Below, piece by piece: positions 42,808 through 54,030 of a stretch of DNA of 64,000 bases. The number at the start of each line of letters is the position of its first letter. The stretch's first letter is position 1. Source of the stretch: Protopterus annectens (lineage: Eukaryota; Chordata; Ceratodontiformes; Protopteridae); the NCBI RefSeq assembly GCF_019279795.1, contig NC_056732.1, positions 178,294,354-178,358,353 on the forward strand, in the 5' to 3' direction. The position numbers and the translations under genes were made by a program. Below the pieces are notes generated by a model. The model searched no databases. It saw nothing but the letters and a program-made list of their open reading frames with translations, and was not told the DNA's origin.

Positions 42808-43602
42808 CAGGTGTATGACATAGGCCAAATCCTTTATTAGTTTTGTCTTGTTGTCCGCTTGTATTAGGCAGTCGTCCAGGTATGGGTAGATTTGAATTCC
42901 CTGAAGCCTGCAATGTGCAATTACTGATGCCAGGCATTTCGTGAATACTCTGGGCGCAGTAGATAAGCCAAAGGGCAATGCTGAGAATTGATAATGCTCT
43001 GATCCTGCAAGAAATCTGAGGTGCCTTCTGCAATCTGGTCGTATAGGAACGTGCAGGTATGCCTCCTTGAGATCTAGAGTCACCAGCCAAGACTCCTTAC
43101 CCAGCATGGGAAGAAGTTGCTGTAGGGTCATCATTTTGAATTTTGGCACAATGAGATATGTGTTTAGTGCGGACAAGTCGAGAATAGGCCTCCATTGGTT
43201 TTCTTTTCTTGGTACAAGGAATAGTCTGGAGTAAAATCCTTGGCCTTGTTCCATAGATGGTACCCTTTCTATCGCTTTCATCTGAAGAAAATTGTTGATT
43301 TGTCTTAAAGCCTCTGGCTTCTGGTTTGGTGGAAGGTTTGGCATTCCGCTCCTTCTTGGTAAAGTGTGGAAGTGAAACCTGTATCCTTTGTCTATTGTTT
43401 GCAATGTCCATGCGTCTTTTGTAATGCAATGCCAGCTTTTCGAGAATAAAGCCAGCTTTCCGCCCAAGGGTGCTTCCAGTTGATCCCTGGTAGGCGGAAT
43501 CGGAGTCAAGTCATTGTGTCTGTCCTGTGGAAGTGGTTGTAGTTGCAGTTGTGGCACTACTCCTCTGGTTGGCAGGCTGCCACTGACGACCCCTGTAGGC
43601 AC
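42808..43602 (-). pseudogene. RT N-terminal part of element H
   Basis: Open frame through the RT leader (PLGGKLALFSKSW, TIDKGYRFHFHTLP), GQGFYSRLFLVPRKENQWRPI, LDLKEAYLHVPIR, FGLSTAPRVFTK and PYLDDCLIQADN to KDLAYVIHL. There J1's ITR begins, between thumb codons. With 29239-30284 it forms an RT-RH that is open from leader to RNase H apart from the J1 insertion, the best-preserved alpha RT in the window. Confidence 0.88.
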
Positions 43603-44782
43603 CCTTTGATTGACCTCTGCCTCTTGGGCGTCTATTCCTGCCCCTCCGTGCTCTGGAGGTGTCTGGAAAGGACCAATTCTTTGAAGGCCAGTTTCTGCTG
43701 AACCTCGGAGGTTGTACCTGCAGAAAATCCCTTACTGTTTGCACAGATTTTGCCTTTTCTTCCACTTTCTTTAGAATCTCCTGTGCAGGGGAGCCAAATA
43801 AACTGTTTCTCCATTGGAGCATCTAGGAGTTTAGCCTTGACATGGTCTGGCAAGGATTGCTCTTTTAGCCAGGCATGCCTTCGAATTACTGCCCCAGTCA
43901 TAGCTGATCTAAATGAAGCCTCCAGTGCATCATAGCCACATTTTAAGAAATGATTACTGACCTGCTGAGAGTTGTGTACCAAATCCTGAAGGGACTTACG
44001 GTCTAAAGGTTCAGGAGAAGAAAGCTTTTTATTCAGCTGATCTAACAAATATTCCTGGTACTGTATCATATGGAATTGAGAGTTTAATGCCCTGGCAGAA
44101 AGAGTAGCAGATGTATAAACCTTTTTTCCCCCATCTCTCTAATGCTCTTGACTCTCTTTCAGAGGGAAGGGGGTTTTTGGCAGTGGTAGCTGCAACACCT
44201 TTTGGGCCCTGAGAGATAGTTTCTGGGTCTGCAGCATGGGCTTTATACAAGTGGAAGTGAGAATCCGGGACCCTGTAATATCTGTCAGGTTTGGCAGGGG
44301 CCGGTGGAAGAGAATCAGGGGCAGAACTGACATCATTATATGCATCATCAACTACAGTAAGCACAGGTGGTATGGCTAAAGGCCTGTGCTGGGGCAAATG
44401 TAAAAATGTCCTTAGTCTTTTTCTAGAATCAGAGAAATCCTGACCCTGCCATTGAAAGTGTTCCCTCATTGAGTGCAAAGTCTCCCCAAAGGAAAATTCT
44501 TCTGGAGGGGAGGCAGAAGGAATAGAGTCTTCTGCATCTGAATCCTCATAAGGCGAATATGCCCCTTCCTGATGGTCTGATAAATCTGATCCATCCGAGG
44601 AGTAATCAGAGGAAAGAGGTTCAGGGGGTTCAGTCCTAGGCCTTTTGTCAGGAGGAGCGTGGGAGGCCCTGTCTGGGTGAGGTTGGGAACCCCTAATCAA
44701 AGATATAAGGTCCTCAGCAAGGCTGAGAATCTGTGAACTTGAGGAAGGTCTCTGAGAAGTAGATTTTGCAGGTAAAGCTTTG
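43511..44782 (-). pseudogene. Gag of element H, N-terminus deleted
   Basis: 44029-44700 has the acidic segment (SPYEDSDAEDSIPSA), FSFGETLHSMREHFQW and KPDRYYRVPDSHFH. 43632-44069 has the helical block (RRHAWLKEQSLPDHV). 43511-43822 has LQVQPPRFSRNW and the Gly/Arg tail. Small indels separate the three. The zinc motif and the first 100 or so codons are gone: sequence jumps at 44782 into the ITR outer edge. Confidence 0.82.
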
Positions 44783-44813
44783 TTATGACTGCAGATGCAT
44801 CCTTGAAGGACAT
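44781..44813. repeat. Truncated right ITR of H
   Basis: Only TGTTATGACTGCAGATGCAT and the terminal CCTTGAAGGACAT remain. The gag/ITR breakpoint at about 44782 is the same one seen inverted at 27476. Confidence 0.87.
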
Positions 44814-45025
44814 CTTAGCCAGAGCTAGTTGAAAAACGCCCAATCTGTTTCGCAGCAAACAAGATCTGGAGAATGCCCTACATCATCATGGGATAGGGAG
44901 TAAGCCACAAGCTAGCTGGAGACCTCGAGCTCTTGTTAACAGCCGAGTCGGAACAGAGGATCGGTTCTGAACCCACAAGTACAGAATGAAGGCGAGATAG
45001 GGTTACTTCACATCATCAGTTTTAC
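44814..45025. repeat. Right ITR of a gamma/beta-like element, probably Q
   Basis: Shares landmarks with beta and gamma right ITRs: CAAACAAGATCTGG, GACCTCGAGCTCTTG, GCCGAGTCGGA, and AGTACAGAATGAAGGCGAGATAGG near the end at about 45025. Position suggests it closes element Q (gag at 11972-15858), with E/F and H inserted between. The flank begins with C. Confidence 0.6.
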
Positions 45026-45300
45026 TTTTTGTCTCGTAACCAGAGAGGGTCTCTTCAAAGGCAGACTTTACCATCCCCTTCAAAATTAAATTATTTTTTC
45101 TTTCAACCAGGGCCCGGGGACTGAAGCTGTGGCAAATAGAGCAATCTTCTTACAAGTGCACTGGGCCCAGGCAGTAAACAGAGACATACTGCCCATCAGA
45201 ACTGAGCAGTTTTCAAGCACATTTGAAGCCTTTCTTAACAGCAGCAGTGCCTTTGCCTTCATCAGCTGTGATACACTGGACACAACACACTGCACACACT
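45026..45300 (-). pseudogene. Relic gag N-terminus with zinc motif (element R)
   Basis: Frame 45086-45295 and neighbours resemble the start of gamma/beta gag: NNLILKGMVKSAFEE-like sequence, ARALVERKNNLI and a Cys/His cluster are partly readable (compare 60600-60780 on the same strand). Heavily mutated. It is interrupted at 45025/45026 by the element whose right ITR is 44814-45025. Confidence 0.5.
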
Positions 45301-45830
45301 ACAAACTTAGAGAAAGGTGGATATAAGAAAAAAAATTAAAATTTTTTTAAGGATAAGAAAGGAAAATAAAGAATCTACAAACTATGATAGTCGAGAATAC
45401 CCGGAGGCACAGAAGAAAAGAAAAACTACCAACGATGGTAGAGGAGGGTAACCCTAAGGTATGGAAAGGAAACCACCAACAATGGTAGTTGAAAGAAAAC
45501 ACCAAAGTGTTAATGTAAGTAGCTATTAAAAAAAGGGTAGGCTACAAGAAAAACAGTAAATATTAACAGAAGGAAAAATCATTTTAAACACAAAGGAGAA
45601 GTACAAATATACAAGAAAAAGATCACTTAGCTCAAGACCTATTGGAGACGCATCTGTCACAGGAAGCTGCGCATGAGATCTGAAATAATTTGAAAAGGAG
45701 CATTCTGGGTAGGACTTAAGCTCAAGAGTTTTTTGGCTCTCGTGGGCTGTAGTAACAGCCAAGTTGGTTCCGATATCTGAACAGAACCCATATGTTAAGG
45801 GCAAAATGAAGACTAACATCAGATAAAAAG
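45301..45830. repeat. Relic 5' untranslated region and right ITR of element R
   Basis: A-rich leader with repeated ACCAACGATGGTAG-type words (45428, 45476), then an ITR-like end: GCATGAGATCTGAAAT, CATTCTGGGTAGG, GCTCAAGAGTTTTTTGG, AACAGCCAAGTTGG, AAAATGAAGACTAACATC near 45828. No gene seen. Confidence 0.45.
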
Positions 45831-46714
45831 TTATGCACTTACCATAAATTAAAGTTATGTACTCACCATTTTATGCATCTGTGTTGTCCATTTTCATTCT
45901 CACTCAAAGTACGGGTTATGAATCCATCCTCGCATCTGACTCTGCCACATTCCACAGACTTTGGAGCCAATTCTCAAGCTAGATCCAGATAATGAGACTA
46001 AGTTGTCCTTGCTAAGGACTTTGGATCAGAGGGTGTAGGATCTGGTACAGACTTGAGCAAATCTGACGAGGGTCGGAATGAGAATAATTTCAGATCAGAT
46101 TTCTCTCCATTTTTTTAGGTTCTGAGAAAGAAGAGGCTGAAGACTCAGAAGGTTCAGACTTTTTCTTAGAGTCTCTAGTTGTGTGTTTTGGGGATTGATG
46201 ATCCAGGTCCAAGCAGTTTTCACAAAGATAATGGGGACCACTAACTAGAAGAGAAAAGGCTAAATACCAACGATGGTAAGTGAAGATATACAACTACCTT
46301 GTAAAAAGGGTGTGAAAAATACCAAGTATGGTAAGGAAAAAGTATACACTAAGTGTAAAAGGAGTAGGGAAGAAAGGCTAGGCCTATCAACAATGGTAGG
46401 AAAAAGGTATATTCTAGGTGTATGAAATATAAGAATATCAGCAGTAACAACTTGAAAATAAGATTAAAGATTAAAAAGATCAAATAGTTTTAAGCATGTA
46501 ATATTACAAAAGACATCTCCCACTCTACACTTGAGAGTTGAAGGTGACCATGTCTAGATGCCAAAACGGCAAATGAGATCCCAGAGATGTTAGGGGTTGG
46601 TGCATTATGGGTAGGGAAGGAGCTCGAGAGTTTTTTGGTGGCCACAAGCTAGCGTAACAGCAGAGTCGGATCTGAACCCATTAGTTGAGGAATGAATGAA
46701 AATTGACATCAACT

Positions 46715-47000
46715 CTATAATAGAAAACAATACAATGGACTTTGGAAGAAAGTGTGGAGTTCAGAAATCCTTTTTGCAGATGTAGTAGCCACTAAAAAAA
46801 CTGTTGTCCAAGACAGACGTTCTAAATCAGTTTTTGCTAAAGGTTCAAAGGGTTGATGAGTTGAAACTTGAAGTATTACTGTTAAATCCCAAGGAAGTGA
46901 CGGATCTTTCACTGCAAGTCTGAGCAAGAAGGTGCCCTTTAAGGAAAGCCTTGCATGACTTGGAAGCAACCAAACAAGAAGCACAGTCTCCTAAATGAAA
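46715..47000 (-). pseudogene. Relic YR core (box I region)
   Basis: Readable as SLPWDLTVILQVSTHQPFEPLA, then TDLERLSWTTVFLVATTSAKRISELHT: the DIRS YR box I with Lys-Arg before Ile-Ser-Glu. Flanked by stops. Confidence 0.65.
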
Positions 47001-47760
47001 ATTTGACATGGATGCCAACTATTATCCGACTGTGGAAAAACTAGCACATTCATTAGAGAGACGCTAAAAACTTCAGCACAGAAGAAATGGAGAAGTAAAA
47101 GGATCAATGTCATTTCTCAGGGACTAAAAGAATTTTTTTTCATTTACTCCTGTAAATCCTCTTAGTGGAATATTTCTGTGAGGCCCATACTTCTCAACCT
47201 CTTAGCCCAAGAAATCTGGACAAAGCCTGACATAATGGGTGGACAAAGGCCCAAAAATAGGGAAAGATTTTCAATACGGCTCTTATAAACTTAGAAAGTT
47301 ACTAAGATAACTGGGTTTATTGTTAAAATGTATTTTCTAAAGGGATGTGAAGTCTGAAATTCAAATGTATATTATTTAGTGATTTAATTCCTCAGCTCAT
47401 ACCAGTGATTTACCCCAAAAACACAAATTTTATAAAGAATAGACAAAAATTTTGAGGCAAAAATCTAGACAGTTGAGAGGTATGGTAAGGACAAAAGTAT
47501 ATGACAAGCTGGGAAGAAAGCCTGGGCTGTCTAATTATTAATGAAACTGAGAAACCATGTGGTTTGCTTAAGGCCTAAGATATTGGGATGTTTTATCCCT
47601 GAGGGACTTAACAGAAGATCTGGAATGGGGTCCAGTATCCAAGGAGGGTAATGAAGACGAAACCAAAGAAAGGGGAACCACACCTGGCGAGGCCAAAAGG
47701 GGGCAATGAGGATAACAGAGTTCTTCAACTGACTGACTTATTGTAAGAATTTTGGAATTA
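47001..47760 (-). pseudogene. Relic YR leader and RNase H C-terminus
   Basis: 47531-47728 reads SVILIAPFWPRQVWFPFL and DPIPDLLLSPSG, the conserved block that ends the DIRS RNase H region. The rest is too mutated to parse. Confidence 0.6.
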
Positions 47761-48558
47761 CAGGTACTGGGATAAGTGTAAAGGAGACTGGAGGGCCAAA
47801 TGTGGACTACAGCACTGACACTGATACGTAAAAAAATACTTTACTTATTTACGTACAAATTTATATATATTGACACAGTTCCTCCCTCTTAGCTTTCATT
47901 TTTTTCTTATCGTAGGCCCTTCTACATCAGTAAAGAGAAAGAGGTTTCTAGGAAAAATGCCCACAAAAATAGTTTGAAAAATGCTCAGAGAGGATCAGTG
48001 TTCGTGTGAGATGGCAGCAAAGGAGATCTGAGGTTATTGACAGTGGACTAGGTCATTGTGTGTAAAGGGAGGAACGCAAAAGTTGGAGCCGAAGTCTGTG
48101 GAATGCAGCAGAGTTGAATCAGACGACAGATCCATAACCCATACATTGTCGATCTGACGTTATCCTTTTCATTCTTCCTCACTTTTATTCCAGTCAGTCT
48201 GACAAAATATATGGGTCCTCAAGCCACTGCTCAGACCTGCCATAGGAAATTTGATGTTCTAGCCTCGAATGCTTCAAAATCTTCCTTTCCCATAATACCC
48301 TGCTCCTCCAAGTAACTTAGATTGAATTTGATGCCTGAACAGAAATCCACAATTGCACTGCCTTGGATCAAGGAAGGAATATATGATCATTCAGGTCCCA
48401 TTAGACTGTCAGGCGGGAGGAGGATGAGCTGTCCTACCAGGTGGACTGGAATGAAAAGATCTATCATTATGGTCGCATAACTTTCACGCCCTAGTTGTGT
48501 AGTCTGTCTGATCTAACATATGGGTCAGAATCCCCAGCTGTTGAGACACACTCTGGCA
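47761..48558. other. No gene recognised; old ITR and spacer sequence
   Basis: AT-rich to 48000, then the inverted ITR of S to about 48175, then an unassigned tract. 48480-48540 (AGTCTGTCTGATCTAACATATGGG region) resembles an ICR next to a YR 3' end. Confidence 0.4.
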
Positions 48559-49566
48559 TTATGACAGGAGACTTTTCAGGATGGAAACTTCAAAAAAGGC
48601 TCTGGAAGTAGATCCCAATTTGTAGTGCTTAATGAAGGTCTCTGAGAAAGACCAAGTCACTTGACTAATGTCATCTACGGAATGACTTCTGAAAAAAGAT
48701 GCAGAAGCTGTTATGGCTCTGGTAAAATGAGCTATGGCCTTGGCAGTTAATGATTTATGGACAGAACAGACAAAGAAAACACAGTCAGTCAACCATACAG
48801 ATCGTGAAATTTTAGATACTTTTGTACCCAGCTTGTTTTGATCAAAGGATATATGACCAGCTGTTCATCTTTCCTAAAGACATCCATTCTGTGAAGGTAA
48901 AAACAGAGCTGTCGGTAAACATTGTGTATGAAGCATGTCTCCTCCTTTACTCTGGTAGCTGGGAAGAATATGGGTAGATGGACAAGCTGAGAAAGACTGG
49001 CCTAAGCTGCCACCTTTGGAAGAAGGTATTAGTCCTCAAGATAAATCTATACTTGGGAAATACAAAATGTGGAGATGCAATAGATACTGTGTGAAGTTCT
49101 GAAATCGACCTAGCTGAAATGATGACCACTAGGAAGATAGTTTTTCAGGACAGGAAGTTTAAGTCTGTAGATGTTGCTGGCTCAAATGGAGTTTTAAAAC
49201 AAGGCTTCCAAAATGAAATTCAAATCCCAAGGTGATATAAGGTCTTTGACACAAAGTCAGAAAAGGAAGGTGCCTTTCAGGAAAGTCTTGGATAATCTTT
49301 GAGAGGCCAGCAATGCATCTTGAAACCCAACATGGAAGGAGGAAATTGCTACCAGCTATACTATGAAGACGGAGGAAATAGAACCAGAATAAAAACAAAC
49401 TGACAAGAGATGGAGAACATCCCCAAATGGAGGCTGAAAATGTCTCTGTGTTCAGGGATTTACCCCATAAGGAAAACCTTTTCCATTTACTGTGGTAGAC
49501 TTTCAGAGTTGAAAGCTTCTGCGAGACCATGATAATATGGACAATTATCTGAGGGAAGAGCTGCAT
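48559..49566 (-). pseudogene. Relic YR of element T
   Basis: 48559-48792 is the catalytic C-terminus with AHFTRAITAS (HxxR kept) and FIKHYKLGSTSR (nucleophile Tyr kept). 48947-49129 has box I ISARSISELHT, where the catalytic Arg appears as Ser. 49159-49566 has the N-terminus (KVYHSKWKRFSLWG). Many frameshifts and stops. Confidence 0.65.
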
Positions 49567-51500
49567 CTCTACTCATCACAGGAACTAGAGAAACCAAGTA
49601 GTTAAATTTAGGTTGGGAATATCAGGGTGAGGCTCCCCAGTTGGGTGACTAATGAGATCTGGTAGTGTGGTTTGAGGACAGGGAACCATATCTGTCAGGG
49701 CCAAAATACGGGTATGAGGTTGGCACTGGCCCTACAATATGTGGCTTTATGAATGCCTTCTGTCATCACGAGATCAAGAGGATAAGCAAAAAGCAACCCT
49801 GGGTGACAAGACAGGGCTTCCCTGGGAGATTGCCCCCAAGGAGGGTCTATGGCAAAACAACTGCTGCATTCTGTGTTCAGAGGTTAACAAATATGTCGCA
49901 GGAGGGAATGCCCTATCAAATGCATATATCCTTGGCAATCACTGGATTCAGGGACCATTCATGAGGCAACAGGAGACTTCTGCTGCCTGTCTTCAAATCA
50001 CTGAACTGCCCAGGGATGTGCGTTGCAGTCAGAAACCTGTGACAGGCTATAACCCACTGCCATACTCTCATGGCACCATGACAAAGCAGGTAAGATCTGT
50101 TTTCCCCTTGCTTATCTACCAGACTACACTCACACTTGTCCATCTGAATATTTACCACTGCCACAGGAAGGCAGTCCTGCCATACCTACATCACAAAAAG
50201 TACTGCTCTAATCTCTGGAACATTTACGTGAAGTTAAGCCTTGGAGTCCGACTAAAAACTTTGGACTATTCTCCATTCGCAATGCCCTCAACCCAAGTTA
50301 GGATGTGTCACTGGTCACCACTGCTGCTGGGGAGGGGACTTGGAAGAGTATGTCTGCTTACATCAGCAGAGACAATATAATCACTACTGAAGATACTTTC
50401 TGCACAACTGAGTTATGACGATCAGAAGAGAAAAAGGGTGGAACCTCAGACCCCTATGAATGTAGAAGCCACTAAAGAATCCTTATGTGGTAGTGGGCAA
50501 ATTACACCATCAACATCAAAGATGCCAAGAGACCCAATACTCTCAGAATTAACCTCTGTGAATGATGTTCACACACAATAAGATAATGTACTGCAGCTCT
50601 TAATGATATAATTCTGTCCTACAGAAGGATTATTAAGGTTAGAGTCCAAACTGGCATCCTAAAAACATCAGGCATTGAGTGGGGACCAAACGGGATCACC
50701 CAGACTGAGGAAAATGCCTAGAGAAGTGCACAGAAGGTAGTAATCCCTGACTTGAAAGAGGGACTCCATGAAATGAGGTTAGCCAGGAGCCAATTGTTCA
50801 AATAAGGGAATATCTTAAATCCCTGGAGTCGTACATGGGCCACTGTTACCACCATGCATTTGGTGGAACACCCTGGAGGCTGACAAGACCACAGGCAAGA
50901 GTCTCAATTGATAGTGACAGGCTCACAAGCAGAAGAGTAGAAATCTTCGACTCCTATGCAATCTTTATGTGAGGGTAAGAATCCTGAAGATCTATGAAGT
51001 ATGTCTTTTTGTTCTTCTCAAAACAGAAAGAATTGATTGCACCAAGACCACTGAAGAGAGGGTCTTTCTTGACATACTTGTTTAGGAGAATTAGTTCCAA
51101 TATGACCAGAAGGTCTTTGGAACCAAAATTAATCTTGAATAAAACTCACACCTAGACTGGTCTGGTGGGACCTCCTGGACAGCTCTTTTTTTGCAGAGAC
51201 AAATCTTTAGCAAAGTGGCCTTTGTGACTTTTCTTACCTATTTGTCTCAAGTGATGGCGAACCATGACAGAGAATGTATTGGGATATTTGTTTCCCTGAC
51301 TACCTCCAGAGTGGAGCAATCAAGCAGGCCTTCAGGAATTCTGACAGTATCAGTCAGAATAGGGCCAGTAAAATCCCTAATGCTGAGGACCACCGCTAAC
51401 TCTGAGTCTGCAAAGGTTAAAAGGATGACCTATGTTGCAGCCACTTCTGTCAGAAAAGGAACTGTACTTGTGTCTAGACTTTAGGGACCAGAGAGAACAA
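49567..51500 (-). pseudogene. Relic RT-RNase H of element T
   Basis: Minus-strand scraps: 49916-50164 shows NRSYLLCHGAMRVWQW and ATHIPGQFSDLK with PHEWSLNPVI, equivalent to the end of RNase H. 50760-51190 on the plus strand aligns by eye with the RT leader and thumb of L (for example TGGTCTGGTGGGACC near 51155 against 58297). Plus-strand frames here, including 49739-50380, are shadows. Confidence 0.6.
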
Positions 51501-52514
51501 GGCCTTTTCTGGTTCCTTCTAAAGGTGCAATGAAGGGCCTAAAACTTGAATCCCCCTGTAGAGAGGGTCTTGTTCAATCCTCTGCATTTTCTCTTTCACA
51601 GTAGAGCCAAATAGGACAGCACCTTCAAATGGGGGTGGTAATGAATGCTTTAAATTTGTCTGTGAAAAAAATCACACAACTGCAACTGTGTACGGTGTTT
51701 CAAGATGAAACCTGCTCCAGCTGCTCTCACTGCCTCATCTGCTGCACTATGCGTTAGACACTTGGAGAGGTCGGTAGCAATGGACATGGTTGACGATTAG
51801 TTTGAAATGGTTCCTGTAACTCAGAAGTAATTGGATTCTTCAAAATGGATAATATTTGTTGAAAGAGCTTCCAAAACTGCCTGCTGGGCAGATGGACAGA
51901 AGAATCCTCAGACAGCTCTTTTCTTGGAGGGTGATGCAATAATTATGAAGTCTACAGGAAGGGTTCTGGACCAGTATACGGCTTGCCTTTGGGGGGGGGG
52001 GGTACAGAGCTTCCTTGGGAAAACCTTACAGATGTCAAATTCCGGCTATGATTTCCTCACCGTCAACTCTATAAGCTTATCAGCAGGAGGGACCACTCAG
52101 GACGCAATTCCTTAAGCCTCAAACAATACTGCCTCATCCTGAGAGAGAGGTTCAGTGGGCAGGATTACCACTGGAGCACAAGTTCCAGGATACTTCCAAA
52201 GGAAAGATCCTTAGGAAGGGAATGGGGGAAGCCTTCTTCCTTCATCCTCAGAGTCAGTATCTAAAGTGACCAAATCAGACAGTTCAGGTGTTTCCTCTTC
52301 CACGCTATCTTCTTAGATAGTTCAGGGAATGAGACTCCCAGAGTCCTCAGAGGAGAGTAACTGCACCAGGGCAGAAGGTTTTGGGTCAAAAAAGAAGGAC
52401 TCATGGATGGCCTGCATCCGTCACCCCTGGGCTTCCGGAAACTGGCAAAGGCTCTTGTAATCCTTATAGTGCCCTTTTTTAGGCTGTGTTCCAAAGACAC
52501 AATTACCGCCATAA
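51501..52514 (-). pseudogene. Relic gag of element T
   Basis: Plus-strand landmarks CACCTTCAAATGGGGG and CATCTGCTGCACTATGCG correspond to the PFDGSSLFGP and AAEGASRAAG blocks of gag on the minus strand. A poly-G run is at 51992-52001. Gag is interrupted by K at 52514/52515. Confidence 0.5.
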
Positions 52515-52849
52515 AGTACAGCTGTGTACACTTACCATAAATGTAGATGTTCAAGTGTATTCACTGTTGCAGTCATCACCTGTGGGTTATCCCTGCTGTG
52601 GTAGCCCTCGGCCGGCCCGAATACCAGAGTCAAGGTTTTTCTGTGTCGGCTGCTGTCGCTTGTTGACGGACGTCATGTCGTCAGTGCTATAAAGCAAGGC
52701 AACAGACACCATTACAGCAGTTTTTCTTGCCCTAACCAGTCAGAAGCCCAAAGAAATATGGTAAAGTGGTCCTGGTGGCCAAGAGCCACCATAAGAAGTT
52801 TGTCTCCTTAAGGAAAGAGGATACAAGGGGGAAGGAGGGAGGGAAACCA

Positions 52850-52945
52850 GGACTGCAACAGTGAATACACTCAAACATTTACATTTATGCTAACTGTACA
52901 CAACTGTACTATGTTCTTCGTGCTTCACTGTTGTAGTCATCACCC
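52850..52945. repeat. ICR of element K
   Basis: Edge complements meet after ACAACTGTACT at 52910; the right-type half is ATGTTCTTCGTGCTTCACTG. Confidence 0.82.
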
Positions 52946-52996
52946 GTGGGAGGATGCCCAAACATGAGGAGAGGTGAGGAAGGATTAGTTAGAGAC

Positions 52997-54000
52997 CTAG
53001 GCATGGGTAAGCATGCCCTGCAGAACTGCAGAGGCCAACCCTGCCCTAGCCTTAGAGAAAGGAGGTAGGTAATAAACGCTCGTAAAGGTATGGACAGAGG
53101 TCCAGGTGGCAGCTTCCAAGAGGTCCCTGGTGGGAACTCCTATGAAGAATGCTATGGATGTGGAGGCTGCCCTAGTGGAATGGGTACAAACAGACTTAGG
53201 GGGGTGGTTTCCCATGTAATCTGTAGTAGAAATGGATACAGTGGGATATTTATTTGGAAATGGGCTCCTCCTCTCTCCCTGGGGTAAAGCTGACAAGAAG
53301 TTGGTCTGTTTTCCTGAAGGGTTTAGTATGGTGCAGGTAGTATCAGAGTTGTCTGTGCATGTCTAGTGAGTGCAGAATTCTTTCCAACCTGTTTTGAGGG
53401 TTAGGGAAGAAGGTGGGGAGATGTGTGGCCTGGCTGAGAGTCACATTAGATACCACCTTGGGCATAAAGGAGGGGTTGGTCCTCAAGAAGACCCTGTCGG
53501 CATGGAAAATGATGAAGGGCTCAATGGCCATCGGTGCCTGAAGTTCTAAAACCTTTCTGGCTAAGGTGACAGCTAGTAGGAATGCAGTCTTCCAGTAGAG
53601 GTACTTCAGTTCTGCTGAAGCAGCAGGTTCGAAGGGTGGTAAGGTTAGTTTTTCCAAAACATAATTCAGGTCCCAGGCTGGCGCGGGTGGCCTTCTGGGA
53701 GGTCTGATATTACAAGCCCTTTGATTAAACAATTCCTCAGAAAGATGTGAGAACAGGAGCTGGTCTGTATCGAAATGACCTGAAATGGCTGAAGGGTGGA
53801 TTTTAATAGAAAAGGAGAGGCCATTATTGAGTAACTCCGCTAGATAGTCCAGGATAATAGGGATGAAAGGTTGAGAGGAACTAGCCCCTCTGGACTGGCT
53901 CCAGTAGCAAAATCTTTTCCATTTCCCTGCATAAGATTTTCAGGGGCTGGGCCTTCTGGCCTCTCTGATAATGTCTAGGACCCGTTTGCTTAACAGGGGC
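52997..54000 (-). pseudogene. Tyrosine recombinase of K, catalytic Arg changed
   Basis: 52997-53296 has THSTRAASTS (HxxR) and a nucleophile region reading FTSVYYLPPFS in place of [11 protein letters not shown]. 53343-53732 has AWDLNYVLEKLTLPPFEPAAS and box I as LARKVLELQAP: the Arg before Val is Lys and the Ser is Leu. The N-terminus (53750-54000) is in other frames. This recombinase is dead by both frameshift and active-site change. Confidence 0.8.
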
Positions 54001-54030
54001 CCCTTGTTTGCTTTTAGAGCATTAGTCATG

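Larger units (their letters stand above)
42808..44813 (-). mobile_element. DIRS element H (alpha), right part: RT, gag, truncated right ITR
   Basis: Continues H after J1. Gag runs directly into a 33-nt right terminus (44781-44813). The gag start, 5' untranslated region and most of the right ITR are deleted. Confidence 0.9.
45831..48175. mobile_element. Decayed DIRS element(s) S between inverted termini
   Basis: Left edge has AGTTATGCACTTACCATA and again AGTTATGTACTCACCAT (45836, 45857), matching the beta/gamma core. The inner ITR at about 45880-45990 is found inverted at about 48075-48175 (TTTGGAGCC / GGAGCCGAAGTCTGTGGAATG, AACCCATAC). Inside are a gag N-terminal scrap (46100-46293), an internal right-ITR-like end (46520-46712) and YR/RH scraps. 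At least two old elements are mixed here. Confidence 0.5.

Noticed and set aside
49739..50380. 213-codon plus-strand reading frame
   Set aside because: Antisense to decayed RNase H/RT of relic T, whose minus-strand motifs are recognisable.
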